Positions 22,336 to 30,943 of a stretch of DNA of 64,000 bases are shown in pieces. The stretch is from Aphodosoma sp045658305. Lineage in GTDB: Bacteria; Bacteroidota; Bacteroidia; Bacteroidales; Paludibacteraceae. Position 1 is the stretch's first letter; every line of letters begins with the position of its first letter. The translations under genes were made by a program, and so were the position numbers. The notes under the pieces are model-generated. The model had not been told where the DNA came from. It worked only from the letters and a program-made list of their open reading frames with translations, and did no database searches. The stretch is from NCBI GenBank assembly GCA_045658305.1, contig JAZOUT010000117.1, positions 1 through 64,000 on the forward strand, written 5' to 3'.

Positions 22336-22529
22336 AATATTGCGTATTGAATTATATATCTATGTTTGGTAAGTAGTTCGCGCTGCCATCGGTCAAGGTG
22401 TTCTGGCAACACACCTGGCGAAAGATACAACAGTCGCCTCTTGCGGTCGATGTTAGCACCAGCCCTACGAGCTTTGTAATGCAAGTAGTAGAGATGCTTC
22501 TGTTCGGGAGTGTAAAAATATTTTTTCAT
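22332..22529 (-). CDS. First early gene, small basic protein
   Basis: A 65-residue protein rich in Arg, Lys and Tyr (YTPEQKHLYYLHYKARRAGA, then PGVLPEHLDRWQRELLTKH). No membrane segment. It heads the early operon about 70 nt downstream of a promoter whose leader carries two repressor palindromes. Unknown function. Confidence 0.5.
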   Translation of the reverse strand: MKKYFYTPEQKHLYYLHYKARRAGANIDRKRRLLYLSPGVLPEHLDRWQRELLTKHRYIIQYAIL

Positions 22530-22541
22530 AACTTTTGGCTT

Positions 22542-22601
22542 TTACGGAATTTCCGTAAGTCTATAGGAAAAATAAATTACGGATTTTCCGTAAAATTACG
22601 G
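22542..22601. promoter_or_regulatory. TTACGG-CCGTAA operators in the early control region
   Basis: Two 17-bp palindromes, TTACGG-N5-CCGTAA at 22,542-22,558 and 22,577-22,593 (centres 35 bp apart), and a half site TTACGG at 22,596-22,601 at the predicted transcript start. They lie between the repressor gene and the early operon. Confidence 0.8.
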
Positions 22602-22604
22602 TTG

Positions 22605-22635
22605 CAAAGGTAAATAAATTTCCTTGCAGTACAAA
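22605..22635 (-). promoter_or_regulatory. Early (replication) promoter
   Basis: Minus-strand TTTG (22,632-22,635), a 19-bp spacer and TACCTTTG (22,605-22,612), with a start near 22,599. The TTACGG half site covers the start, so a bound repressor would block it. Confidence 0.8.
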
Positions 22636-22712
22636 ATATTTTTACTGAAAAATAAGTATTTTTTACCAAAAATATTTTTTGATTTGTTTAATTATTTGTA
22701 AATTAGATTGTT

Positions 22713-23045
22713 ATGAAAAAAGAAGAAATTCACCTCGGAAAAATGATTAAAGAAGTTGCAGTACAGCGAGATATGCAACTTATTGAATTAGCTGAAAAAT
22801 TGGGGATTACTAAGCAAACTTTGAATAGTTGGCTGAACAAAGATGACATATCAGTAAAAAAATTATTTACTATTTCGCATATTTTGAATTACGATTTTTT
22901 CAAACACTTTAGGTTGAATTCAATCAATAATTCAACAGAAAAACCGCGAATAACAATTCAAATTGATATAGATCCAGAGAGCAACAATGATGTGTTGCAA
23001 TATATCAGAGACAAAGAATTGTATGAACTATTAAAATCAAAATAA
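22713..23045 (+). CDS. HTH repressor, probable lysogeny regulator
   Basis: A 110-residue protein with an XRE-type helix-turn-helix in the first half (MQLIELAEKLGITKQTLNSW, about residues 20-40) and a short C-terminal domain with beta character (PRITIQIDIDPES). It is the only clearly expressed protein gene of the element on the plus strand, and diverges from the early operon across two TTACGG palindromes. The same sites occur at 14,278-14,314. It is therefore the best candidate for the master repressor. It has no peptidase domain, so induction may be by another protein. Confidence 0.75.
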   Translation: MKKEEIHLGKMIKEVAVQRDMQLIELAEKLGITKQTLNSWLNKDDISVKKLFTISHILNYDFFKHFRLNSINNSTEKPRITIQIDIDPESNNDVLQYIRDKELYELLKSK

Positions 23046-23131
23046 AAAAAAACAGCCCCAAATCGCCCACTAAAAAGTGCGACAAATTTGAGACAACACA
23101 TTTTCGGTGATTGACCTATAAAATATTGTAA

Positions 23132-23185
23132 GGCAGACACTTAGATACCTTTTTACAGTCGTAGGTTCGAGTCCTGCCTCCGCAA
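23132..23185 (+). other. tRNA 3'-end fragment, probable attachment site
   Basis: Reads GGCAGACACTTAGATACC ... then GTAGGTTCGAGTCCTGCC and TCCGCAA, the T-arm and acceptor end of a tRNA, with a CTTAGAT anticodon-loop-like string (a Leu tRNA would fit). The matching 5' acceptor strand (TGCGGAG) is absent upstream, so this is a partial copy. Such copies mark one end of elements integrated in tRNA genes. The intact tRNA should lie at the other end, outside the window. Confidence 0.7.
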
Positions 23186-23192
23186 CTAAATT

Positions 23193-23221
23193 GAGACATC
23201 AGTATTGATGTCTCTTTTTTT
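23193..23221 (+). terminator. Intrinsic terminator following the tRNA fragment
   Basis: Perfect 9-bp stem GAGACATCA / TGATGTCTC, 4-nt loop, then seven Ts on the plus strand. It is placed as a tRNA terminator and marks the return to host sequence. Confidence 0.85.
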
Positions 23222-23234
23222 ACTATATAATAAC

Positions 23235-23266
23235 AAAAAGCACCCTCAGAAACGAGGATGCTTTTT
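23235..23266 (-). terminator. Terminator of the aldolase gene
   Basis: Stem AAAAAGCA-CCTC / GAGG-TGCTTTTT with a short loop, 23 bp past the aldolase stop. It has A and T tracts on both sides and may work in both directions. Confidence 0.75.
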
Positions 23267-23288
23267 ATATTATTATATAAATACCTTA

Positions 23289-24284
23289 TTATGCTTTACC
23301 TGCAGAACCGAGCACGTTATTTACTTTGTGCATATAGAGTTTTTTAAGTTCTTCACGAGCAGGACCAAGATATTGACGTGGGTCAAATTTATCTGGATTA
23401 TCAACCATAAATTTACGTACTGTAGCAGTCATTGCAAGACGACCATCTGAATCGATATTGATTTTACACACCGCTGATTTAGCAGCTTCACGAAGTTGTT
23501 CTTCTGGGATACCAATAGCATCTTTCAATTTACCACCATGAGTATTGATTGTTTCAACATATTCTTGTGGAACTGAAGATGAACCGTGAAGCACGATAGG
23601 AAAACCTGGGATTTGTTTTTCGATTTCGTGAAGGATGTCAAAACGCAATGGTGGAGGAACGAGCATACCGTTAGCATCGCGAGTACATTGTGCTGGAGTG
23701 AATTTGTTAGCACCGTGAGATGTACCGATAGAAATAGCAAGTGAGTCAACACCTGTACGTTTTACGAAGTCAACTACTTCCTCAGGACGAGTGTAAGTGT
23801 GATGTTCTGCAACAACGTCGTCTTCGATACCTGCGAGTACGCCGAGTTCGCCTTCTACTGTAACACCATATTGATGAGCATATTCTACTACTTTTTTAGT
23901 AAGCTCGATATTTTCTTCGTAAGAGTGGTGTGAACCATCAATCATAACAGAAGAGAAGCCCATGTCTACACAAGATTTACAAAGTTCGAATGTATCGCCA
24001 TGGTCGAGATGAAGACAAATTTGTGGTTTTTCCCAACCAAGTTCTTTAGCATATTCAACAGCACCTTGTGCCATATAGCGAAGGAGTGTTTGGTTAGCAT
24101 ATTTGCGTGCACCAGATGACACTTGAAGGATTACAGGAGATTTTGTTTCAGCGCAAGCTTGAATGATTGCTTGCATTTGTTCCATGTTGTTGAAGTTGAA
24201 TGCAGGAATTGCATAACCACCTTCTACTGCGGCTTTGAACATTTCTTTGGTGTTCACAAGGCCTAATTCTTTATAACTTACCAT
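23289..24284 (-). CDS. fba: Class II fructose-bisphosphate aldolase
   Basis: Glycolytic enzyme splitting fructose-1,6-bisphosphate into dihydroxyacetone phosphate and glyceraldehyde-3-phosphate. The motifs CLHLDHGDTFELC, SVMIDGSHHSYEEN, VLHGSSSVP and NIDSDGRLAMTATVR give the zinc and phosphate sites. I place the start at the ATG 24,282-24,284 (MVSYKELGLVNTKEM). The frame is open 13 codons further, but that part is translated from a TGTACATTG-type repeat and has no counterpart in the family. First host gene beyond the integrated element. Confidence 0.92.
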   Translation of the reverse strand: MVSYKELGLVNTKEMFKAAVEGGYAIPAFNFNNMEQMQAIIQACAETKSPVILQVSSGARKYANQTLLRYMAQGAVEYAKELGWEKPQICLHLDHGDTFELCKSCVDMGFSSVMIDGSHHSYEENIELTKKVVEYAHQYGVTVEGELGVLAGIEDDVVAEHHTYTRPEEVVDFVKRTGVDSLAISIGTSHGANKFTPAQCTRDANGMLVPPPLRFDILHEIEKQIPGFPIVLHGSSSVPQEYVETINTHGGKLKDAIGIPEEQLREAAKSAVCKINIDSDGRLAMTATVRKFMVDNPDKFDPRQYLGPAREELKKLYMHKVNNVLGSAGKA

Positions 24285-24444
24285 ACTTAAAACAATGCAC
24301 AATGTACAATACACAATGCACAATTAAGTGCATTATCACTATCCATTGCTGATTATTACTTAATTGATTATAATTTGTTAGCTTTGTTCTGCAAAGGTAC
24401 AAAAAAAAGTTGAAAGTTGAAAGTTAAAATTTATCTTTCTCAAC

Positions 24445-25167
24445 TTATTTTCGTAAATCAAATACGTATGCTACTGAAAATTTCACTGTGCCTTGAGTAA
24501 AATAAGGTTTATAATCTCTTAATGGCAACGTGAAAGTATATTTATTGAAATTATCATTATTAAATCCATGTTGATAAGACAAACGGCCTTGTAAGCCATT
24601 CCATTTGAATGCCAAACCTAATTCTGCTGCAATTTCGCAACGAACAATACGACCTTCTTTACCAAACATTTTTTCTTTTTCATGTGTTACTGGTTTATGT
24701 ACTCCTTCTGGCACATTTGCAGTATATTTTTGCCATGCCCAATCTTCGCCATGAAGTCCACATGCAAAGACTGGTCCTCCAAACAGCGACACTACATATT
24801 GATTTTGAATAGGGAAATTTACATAAAAATGAAATGGCACATTCAAATATCCCAATTGTCGTTTGAATTTATTTGAAATGTGGGTAGAAGTGCTATCATT
24901 ATTATAGTTTATATCCCAACGCATTGTACGCATTTCGTACATCACTGCGGCATCAAAGCCCCAACGATTTGTAACATCCATCTCGAAAAGCATACCGAGA
25001 TGAAGACCTCCTCCTGGAATCATTGTGAATGCTACCGATTTATCGCCCTGCGTAACAATACCATAGGACATTGATGGGCCTCCAATAAATCCTAACTTTT
25101 GTGCATTTACCTCAATACAAAATGCACATTGCACAATACAGAATAATATTAATAGTATTTTTTTCAT
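24445..25167 (-). CDS. Outer-membrane beta-barrel protein, PorT-like
   Basis: A 240-residue protein with a signal peptide (MKKILLILFCIVQCAFCIEVNAQ) and alternating beta strands ending VKFSVAYVFDLRK, as in small outer-membrane barrels of the PorT/OMP_b-brl family. Gly-rich turns (GFIGGPSMSYG) and an aromatic C-terminal strand support this. Part of the signal peptide is encoded by the TGCATTGTGCATT-type repeat seen elsewhere. It lies 4 bp beyond the LemA stop. Ligand or partner unknown. Confidence 0.7.
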   Translation of the reverse strand: MKKILLILFCIVQCAFCIEVNAQKLGFIGGPSMSYGIVTQGDKSVAFTMIPGGGLHLGMLFEMDVTNRWGFDAAVMYEMRTMRWDINYNNDSTSTHISNKFKRQLGYLNVPFHFYVNFPIQNQYVVSLFGGPVFACGLHGEDWAWQKYTANVPEGVHKPVTHEKEKMFGKEGRIVRCEIAAELGLAFKWNGLQGRLSYQHGFNNDNFNKYTFTLPLRDYKPYFTQGTVKFSVAYVFDLRK

Positions 25168-25171
25168 ATTT

Positions 25172-25765
25172 TTAGAAAGAAACTTGTGGTGCTTTTATTG
25201 CTTCAACATCGGCTTTAAAATAAGTAACTATCTCGAAACCAAACATATTGCTTAAAATGTTATTTGGGAAACGACGAATCATAGTATTATAAGCACGCGC
25301 TGTGTTGTTATATGATTGACGTGTGATTTGAATACGATTTTCTGTGCCTTCTAATTGTTCTTGAAGATTACGGAAGTTTTGATTTGCTTTTAAATCGGGA
25401 TAATTTTCGGTAATCATCATCAAACGTCCAAGAGCTGAATTGAGTTCACCTTGCGCAGCTTGGTATTTTTCAAAATCTTCACGCGAAAAATTATTGATAT
25501 CTAATGTGGCTTGTGTTGCTTTGGCACGTGCCTCAACGACAGCTTCGAGTGTTTCATTTTCGTGCGCAGCATAACCTTTTACGGTAGATACAAGATTAGG
25601 AATCAAATCTGCACGACGTTGATATTGACTTTCTACATTAGCCCACTCTGTTGAAACAGCTTCTTGTGCTGTTACTATACGGTTATAAGAATTTACAACC
25701 CATAAAATTGTTATTGCCATCACTGCAGTGACAATAATTAACATTAATTTAGTTCTATTCAACAT
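25172..25765 (-). CDS. lemA: LemA family protein
   Basis: A 197-residue protein with an N-terminal membrane segment (about residues 7-25) and the LemA pattern: YNRIVTAQEAVSTEWANVE, RRADLIPNLVSTVKGYAAHE, then a long helical domain. LemA proteins have an outside helical bundle on a membrane anchor; the precise role is not established. They often neighbour TPM-domain proteins, and one lies 165 bp upstream here, which supports a shared membrane function. Confidence 0.9.
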   Translation of the reverse strand: MLNRTKLMLIIVTAVMAITILWVVNSYNRIVTAQEAVSTEWANVESQYQRRADLIPNLVSTVKGYAAHENETLEAVVEARAKATQATLDINNFSREDFEKYQAAQGELNSALGRLMMITENYPDLKANQNFRNLQEQLEGTENRIQITRQSYNNTARAYNTMIRRFPNNILSNMFGFEIVTYFKADVEAIKAPQVSF

Positions 25766-25829
25766 ATTTTTATTTATTTTTGATTACTAATAATTTATAT
25801 TCAAACCCCATCATAATAAGAAAAATGAC

Positions 25830-25862
25830 GGTTTGCTTGCTCGAAGGTTGCTTGAAGGTATG
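25830..25862. repeat. Dispersed intergenic repeat, copy 1
   Basis: Contains GGTTTGCTTGCTCGAAGGTT then GCTTGAAGGT. Related copies lie at 43,997, 50,058 and 62,540, all between genes. Probably a REP-like or non-autonomous element family. Confidence 0.6.
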
Positions 25863-25930
25863 GTTCACTATCTTGGGAGGTATGGTTATCCTATGAAACA
25901 CCTTGCTTAAAGTATAAGATAAAATAGAAG

Positions 25931-27145
25931 TTAGAATCTGCCTCCTGCGCCGCCACCGCCTGAAAATCCTCCTCCAAAACTACCGCTGCCTGAAAATCCT
26001 CCACGACCACTACTGCCTCGTGAAACTATTATAATAGGTATTATATAAGGAATCACTTTGCGACAATGACAGTTAGCACATTCATGTACTTTTTCGCCAC
26101 TACCCGAAGTTAATGATGTTGCTGGTGTTATTATTCTGTCACTGATAAGGCTATAGGTTTTTGCTCCACATTGCGGACAAACTTTATATTTTGTTGTCAT
26201 CTTCTCGTATGCCAACACCTTATGATTGTCACATACGTTACATTTCCACACGTCATAATCAATACTTTTTACTCGTTCTTCGGCTTGTTGTTTGAAATTA
26301 AGGTATTGATCTTCTTCTGCCTCAGAAAGTAAGCGCATGGTTCCACCGCAACATTCACATCTTAATGGTTTTTCACGAAGAGAACGACGAAGACGCTTTG
26401 CGTAAAGATAGAAAAAATATAATGGTAGAGGAAATACGAAAGCTAATATTTTCATTGAATCAACTACACCACTCACTTGATAATATTGCACATTATTCTC
26501 TCCTCGAAGATTTTGCGATTTTTTATAATATAAAACCGCAAAAAGTATTAACAACACAATAGCCAGAGAAAAATATAGTGTCAATATATCAACTGCAATT
26601 ACACGAGGCGACTCGATGTTCAACAACAACTCTTCGCGTGCAACATCAGTTGTCAACCGTCTTTCTATATCTTTCAAGCCCAACAAGAATGCCTCATCTA
26701 CACGGCCTTCACGCATCAAAGGGAATATCGCTTCATCGAGCAATGAATTGAGATATGCATCGGGCAATAGACCTTCGAGGCCGTAGCCTGTTTCGAACTT
26801 CATCGCACGTATATCGACCACATAGAGCCATAGCAAACCATTGTTTTTGCCCTCTTTGCCTATACGCCAAGTGTTAAATAACTCATAAGCAAAGGAATAC
26901 TCATCATCACCCGCTATACCAGGCACTATTACAACCGCAACTTCTACACCTACTTCTCGTTCGAGTTCAACACAAATATTATTTAGTCCTATAAATCCAT
27001 TTGACGATAATACTTGATCTATATCACTCACATAACTATTCTCTCCTTTTTGCTTTGGATTAAAGACCTGCGAAACAGTCAGTTTTTGAGCATTGAGAAA
27101 GGAGACAACAAAGAAAAATGATATAAAAAATAATTTGCGCATCAA
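25931..27145 (-). CDS. TPM-domain membrane protein
   Basis: A 404-residue protein with a signal peptide, a TPM domain (about residues 30-170: VSDIDQVLSSNGFIGLNNIC, ...GIAGDDEYSFAYELFNTWRIG, GYGLEGLLPDAYLN), two membrane segments (about 190-255), then Cys-rich zinc-ribbon pairs (CECCGGT, CNVCDN, CPQCGA, CANCHC) and a Gly/Ser-rich end (GGGFSGGGGAGGRF). It overlaps the FKBP gene by 4 bp. The TPM fold is a phosphatase-like domain with poorly defined cellular role, commonly linked with LemA. Confidence 0.8.
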   Translation of the reverse strand: MMRKLFFISFFFVVSFLNAQKLTVSQVFNPKQKGENSYVSDIDQVLSSNGFIGLNNICVELEREVGVEVAVVIVPGIAGDDEYSFAYELFNTWRIGKEGKNNGLLWLYVVDIRAMKFETGYGLEGLLPDAYLNSLLDEAIFPLMREGRVDEAFLLGLKDIERRLTTDVAREELLLNIESPRVIAVDILTLYFSLAIVLLILFAVLYYKKSQNLRGENNVQYYQVSGVVDSMKILAFVFPLPLYFFYLYAKRLRRSLREKPLRCECCGGTMRLLSEAEEDQYLNFKQQAEERVKSIDYDVWKCNVCDNHKVLAYEKMTTKYKVCPQCGAKTYSLISDRIITPATSLTSGSGEKVHECANCHCRKVIPYIIPIIIVSRGSSGRGGFSGSGSFGGGFSGGGGAGGRF

Positions 27146-27648
27146 TAATTTAACACTTCTATTAAGTCAATATCAAAAATCAAAGTGCTATAAGGCGGCA
27201 CTGAAAAATTGCTATACGCACCTTTTGAACCTTCTTCGCCATAAGCTTTTTCATGAGGAATATATATTCGCCAATACGAACCTTGAGGCATTTTGGCTAA
27301 AGCCTCTTGCCACCCCTCAATAACCCCAGAAAGATAAAATGACGATAATTCACTTGAATCAAAGCGCGTTCCATCGACCAACCATCCGGTATATTTTACT
27401 TTCACAGCACTCGACACTTCTAAATCTGGATCGATTGATGGCTTCGGAATTGCGCCATACCCGGTATGATATTTCTCTATCAATACTCCCGATGGCAAAA
27501 TTTCTATCTCTACAACATTAGTATCTAACCCTAATTTATCTCTTTGATCAACAATCCACTCTTCATTATACTCTTTCCACGGCATAAATCGCTCATCACA
27601 AGAAACAAATACAAATACCACGAAAAATAAAAACAATATTTTTTTCAT
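27142..27648 (-). CDS. FKBP-type peptidyl-prolyl isomerase lipoprotein
   Basis: A 168-residue lipoprotein (signal peptide ending VFVSC) with a C-terminal FKBP domain. VKVKYTGWLVDGTRFDSS, VIEGWQEALAKMPQGSYWRI and IPHEKAYGEEGSKG are the FKBP core motifs. It catalyses cis-trans isomerisation of prolyl bonds in envelope proteins and acts as a folding factor. The length is normal for gliding-type FKBP lipoproteins. It lies upstream of and overlaps the TPM gene. Confidence 0.88.
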   Translation of the reverse strand: MKKILFLFFVVFVFVSCDERFMPWKEYNEEWIVDQRDKLGLDTNVVEIEILPSGVLIEKYHTGYGAIPKPSIDPDLEVSSAVKVKYTGWLVDGTRFDSSELSSFYLSGVIEGWQEALAKMPQGSYWRIYIPHEKAYGEEGSKGAYSNFSVPPYSTLIFDIDLIEVLNY

Positions 27649-27699
27649 AAATTAACTTCAATATATTAAACTTACAGAATTAATATTTTTATTTAAACA

Positions 27700-28272
27700 C
27701 TACAAATTTGGCACTACTATTTTTTTCAAAATCGCAACAATAAACATAGGCACAACAATTACTAAAAACGAAATCACTACCATATATTTATTTCGCTGTT
27801 CTTCTGGCACATCAACAACACCTTCAGACATTACCCACACTAAATAAAAGACATAAATATAAAAAAAATTAACAAAAAACATATTGGGCATCAACGACAA
27901 TAACAATTTAACAACAAAAGAAACCGACATCAACGACACAACCATTATTGAAATATTACGATCTTCACACTGTAGCTTAAAAGAACGAATTGACACCAAA
28001 CGCACCAAATAAAACAACACACCAAAACTAACTATAAAAGAAAAATAGTCAAATATGGATCTTACAACAGCAGTTGCCACATCTTGATTTCCAAACAAGA
28101 AAAATCTTATAAAACCTGCAATAAACAATATTTCGGCAAGAGGCATAACGTATTGCCGCAAAATATTTTTCCCATAAAACGTATTCAATAATGCCTCATA
28201 ACGCAACGTACCATCTGGTTTAGAACAAACATTCCAAACCTGCTTTAACGGAAATTTATAACGCTCAAACAC
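27700..28272 (-). CDS. Membrane protein, Yip1-like
   Basis: A 190-residue protein with five or so hydrophobic segments (for example ILFIAGFIRFFLFG, FSFIVSFGVLFYLVRLV, FVVKLLLSLMPNMFF, YMVVISFLVIVVPMFIVAIL). The N-terminal MFERYKFPLKQVWNVCSKPD pattern is like Yip1/DUF1282-type Bacteroidetes membrane proteins. I use a GTG start (28,270-28,272), as no ATG in frame covers the conserved start. It sits 22 bp beyond the nfo stop. Function unknown. Confidence 0.6.
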   Translation of the reverse strand: MFERYKFPLKQVWNVCSKPDGTLRYEALLNTFYGKNILRQYVMPLAEILFIAGFIRFFLFGNQDVATAVVRSIFDYFSFIVSFGVLFYLVRLVSIRSFKLQCEDRNISIMVVSLMSVSFVVKLLLSLMPNMFFVNFFYIYVFYLVWVMSEGVVDVPEEQRNKYMVVISFLVIVVPMFIVAILKKIVVPNL

Positions 28273-28294
28273 AACAAAAATAATAATAAATAAT

Positions 28295-29149
28295 TTATTC
28301 TACACTCTTTGATTTAAGCCACTCTATCTCCTCTATCCAAAGGGATTCATCCGGAGTTTCAAGAATCAGTGGTATATTATCAAAACGAGGATCTTTCATA
28401 ATTCTCTCAAACGGATTTGCACCCAACAAACCATTACGCAAAGTTTCATGACGGTCAACTCTTGATGCCAATTCCTTCTTAGAATCATTAAGATGCATAC
28501 CTCGCAAATATCGAAATCCAATAACTTCATCAAAATGACGCCACACGTCATCAAACCCCTCCTCCGACAACAAATCATATCCTGCGGCAAAAGCATGTTG
28601 TGTATCAATACAAACACCTACACGCGACTTATCATCAACCAAATCAATTATCGTACGCAAATGCTCAAAACGATAACCCATATTCGTACCTTGCCCCGCA
28701 GTATTTTCCAACACAGCAGTAACATCGTGTGTCTTGTCCAACGCAATATTTATACTTTCTGCTATCGTTTTCAAACAATCATCTTCCGATATCTTCTTAA
28801 GATGAGAACCTGGATGAAAATTCAATCTATCCAAACCTAATTGCTCACAACGACGCATCTCTTCTATAAACGATTTACGACTCTTATCCAACGAATCGGC
28901 ATCAGGCGAACCAAGATTTATCAAATAACTATCGTGAGGCAATATCTGCGATGCAGTATATCCATATTCAACACAACGAGACTTAAACAACTCAATAGAT
29001 TTCTCTGTCAACGCAGGCGAAAACCACTGACGCTGATTTTTTGTAAACAAAGCAAATGCCGTTGCTCCAATATTATGTGCATTCAACGGAGCATTCTCAA
29101 CTCCACCCGATGCACTTACATGCGCACCTATATACTTATTATAATTCAT
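28295..29149 (-). CDS. nfo: Endonuclease IV
   Basis: A 284-residue AP endonuclease of base-excision repair; it cuts DNA 5' to abasic sites using three zinc ions. Motifs include YIGAHVSASGGVENAP at the start, LNFHPGSH, VLENTAGQGTNMGYRFEHL, VGVCIDTQHAFAAGYD, and MHLNDSKKELASRVDRHE. Length matches the family. It lies 12 bp from the GldG stop. Confidence 0.95.
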   Translation of the reverse strand: MNYNKYIGAHVSASGGVENAPLNAHNIGATAFALFTKNQRQWFSPALTEKSIELFKSRCVEYGYTASQILPHDSYLINLGSPDADSLDKSRKSFIEEMRRCEQLGLDRLNFHPGSHLKKISEDDCLKTIAESINIALDKTHDVTAVLENTAGQGTNMGYRFEHLRTIIDLVDDKSRVGVCIDTQHAFAAGYDLLSEEGFDDVWRHFDEVIGFRYLRGMHLNDSKKELASRVDRHETLRNGLLGANPFERIMKDPRFDNIPLILETPDESLWIEEIEWLKSKSVE

Positions 29150-29161
29150 AATTAAATTTTC

Positions 29162-30841
29162 CTATTTAACATATTTCCGTTTTCTATTCCAAAAGAATAC
29201 TCCTCCAAAAATAGCAAGCAATACTATTGGCAACAACGTATTTATCCACAACCACATATCACGTTGCGATTCCACTACCGCACGATTCAACAATCGCAAG
29301 TCAACTCGCCGATTACGCAATTGCATTACTCCTTCATCATCAGTCAAATACAACATCGTATTCACAATAAAATCCTTGTTCCCATGAGTTTGTCGCGTCA
29401 CTCTATCATAGCCAAGAGGCACAAGCATCAAACCCTCTCTATGTTGCTCAATATCATTACGAATAATATCTCCATCTGCCACAACCACCATACGAGTTGG
29501 CTCACTCCTATCTATTATCTTACCCACTTTGACACCTGCAGGAGCCATACGATGTTTATAAATAGACTCAAATCTTCCCTCCAATGCAACAGCAATAGGC
29601 ACATACTGCGTAGTAAAATACTCTTTAGGCTCAACATTTATAGCCCCCATTACATCTATCTCGGCTGGAGCCGCATGCACATGACTTGCATTACTTGTAA
29701 TCAACAAAACTTCTTTACGTACACCTACTGTATCGCCCACAATTTCAATACCTGATACAAAATCAGCTTTCACAGACTGCAATGTTTTAGTAATCGGATG
29801 ATATGGAGACCCTTGCAATAATGGCATATAAAACCAAGGTATCGGCTCAAATCGTGGCTCCTCGCCCGGACGTGACACATTCACTGGCATATAAGCACAC
29901 TGCATATCTTCTACTATCGTCGGAGTCAATCGCACACCATAACGAAATAACATATCTTGCAAATTCAAATCCAACGCAACCAATGGAGTAGCTCCTCCAT
30001 CCGACAACATCTCATTCGACATTTGAGCACCATCCAACAACCACAACACACGTCCACCTCGCATTATATATTGATCAATAATAAATTTATCAATCTCACT
30101 ATATTTCTCCAATGGTTTTGCTACTATAATAGCATCATAACCATCTAATATAGAAACATCTGTACCAATAACACCTCTATCAACTTGAAAATATCTGCTC
30201 AACGCATCACTTGCATCATATGTATACTCTTCACCCAACTCACCATGCCCCTCAATAAACGCCACCTTGCGTATCTCTTTACGATTAAGAATACGTATTG
30301 CATCCACAAACTTATACTCCAAATCAGCAATAGCACTATTCACGGCAACCTCACCCGACCTTTGAGCAGAAGGCTGCATCAAACAAATAGCCATAGTATC
30401 CCTACTACCACATACCTCCGCCCAAGGAAATATCACTTGCTCCGACATCTTACCACCTCTTTCTCGCACCGTAACACTCATACCTCGCAAACCACGCTCT
30501 TCCAATTCAGCATATTCAGCATATCGTTCCTCATCAGTTGTAGCATTATTTGGATTATATAATTCAACAACAAGTTGTTCTGCCGAATACATATTAAGTT
30601 CACGCACCATATCTTCAGTAGCTCGACGAAGACGGAGCATATTTGCATCTAAATCACCCGCGAGATATATCCTCACAGTCAACGACTCATACATCTCTGC
30701 CACTAAATCTTTCGATGCATCCGACAACGAATAACGCCCCTCCTCAGTTAAATCAACACGAAAAAACAACGTCTTAGTGAATACTAACACCAAAACCACC
30801 ACAACTACAAAACAAAAAATTACCCTATTACCTAATTTCAT
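29162..30841 (-). CDS. gldG: GldG, gliding/ABC-type accessory protein
   Basis: A 559-residue protein from the ATG at 30,839-30,841 (MKLGNRVIF...); the frame is open nine codons further. N-terminal membrane helix, then FRVDLTEEGRYSLSDASKDL and a large soluble domain with an IIVAKPL-type core, and a C-terminal membrane segment (WINTLLPIVLLAIFGGVFFW) before a basic tail. This is the GldG/ABC-uncharacterised substrate-binding layout. GldG works with an ABC transporter GldA-GldF in gliding or surface processes; gldF is not adjacent here. Confidence 0.85.
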   Translation of the reverse strand: MKLGNRVIFCFVVVVVLVLVFTKTLFFRVDLTEEGRYSLSDASKDLVAEMYESLTVRIYLAGDLDANMLRLRRATEDMVRELNMYSAEQLVVELYNPNNATTDEERYAEYAELEERGLRGMSVTVRERGGKMSEQVIFPWAEVCGSRDTMAICLMQPSAQRSGEVAVNSAIADLEYKFVDAIRILNRKEIRKVAFIEGHGELGEEYTYDASDALSRYFQVDRGVIGTDVSILDGYDAIIVAKPLEKYSEIDKFIIDQYIMRGGRVLWLLDGAQMSNEMLSDGGATPLVALDLNLQDMLFRYGVRLTPTIVEDMQCAYMPVNVSRPGEEPRFEPIPWFYMPLLQGSPYHPITKTLQSVKADFVSGIEIVGDTVGVRKEVLLITSNASHVHAAPAEIDVMGAINVEPKEYFTTQYVPIAVALEGRFESIYKHRMAPAGVKVGKIIDRSEPTRMVVVADGDIIRNDIEQHREGLMLVPLGYDRVTRQTHGNKDFIVNTMLYLTDDEGVMQLRNRRVDLRLLNRAVVESQRDMWLWINTLLPIVLLAIFGGVFFWNRKRKYVK

Positions 30842-30943
30842 ACCAATCAACATTATTAAGATTCCCACCTATTCTCACCCTACCAAACACGAAGGATATA
30901 CGAAAGATATACGAAACATAACCCAACCTGCACCATCAAAACA

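Noticed and set aside
23100..23185. Intact tRNA gene
   Set aside because: The 5' acceptor strand and a paired anticodon stem are missing; only the 3' part is present.
1..23185. Inovirus (filamentous phage) explanation of the small ATPase and membrane peptides
   Set aside because: Size above 23 kb, a large primase-helicase, M23 and spanin-like genes, and an ATPase without a membrane segment do not fit.
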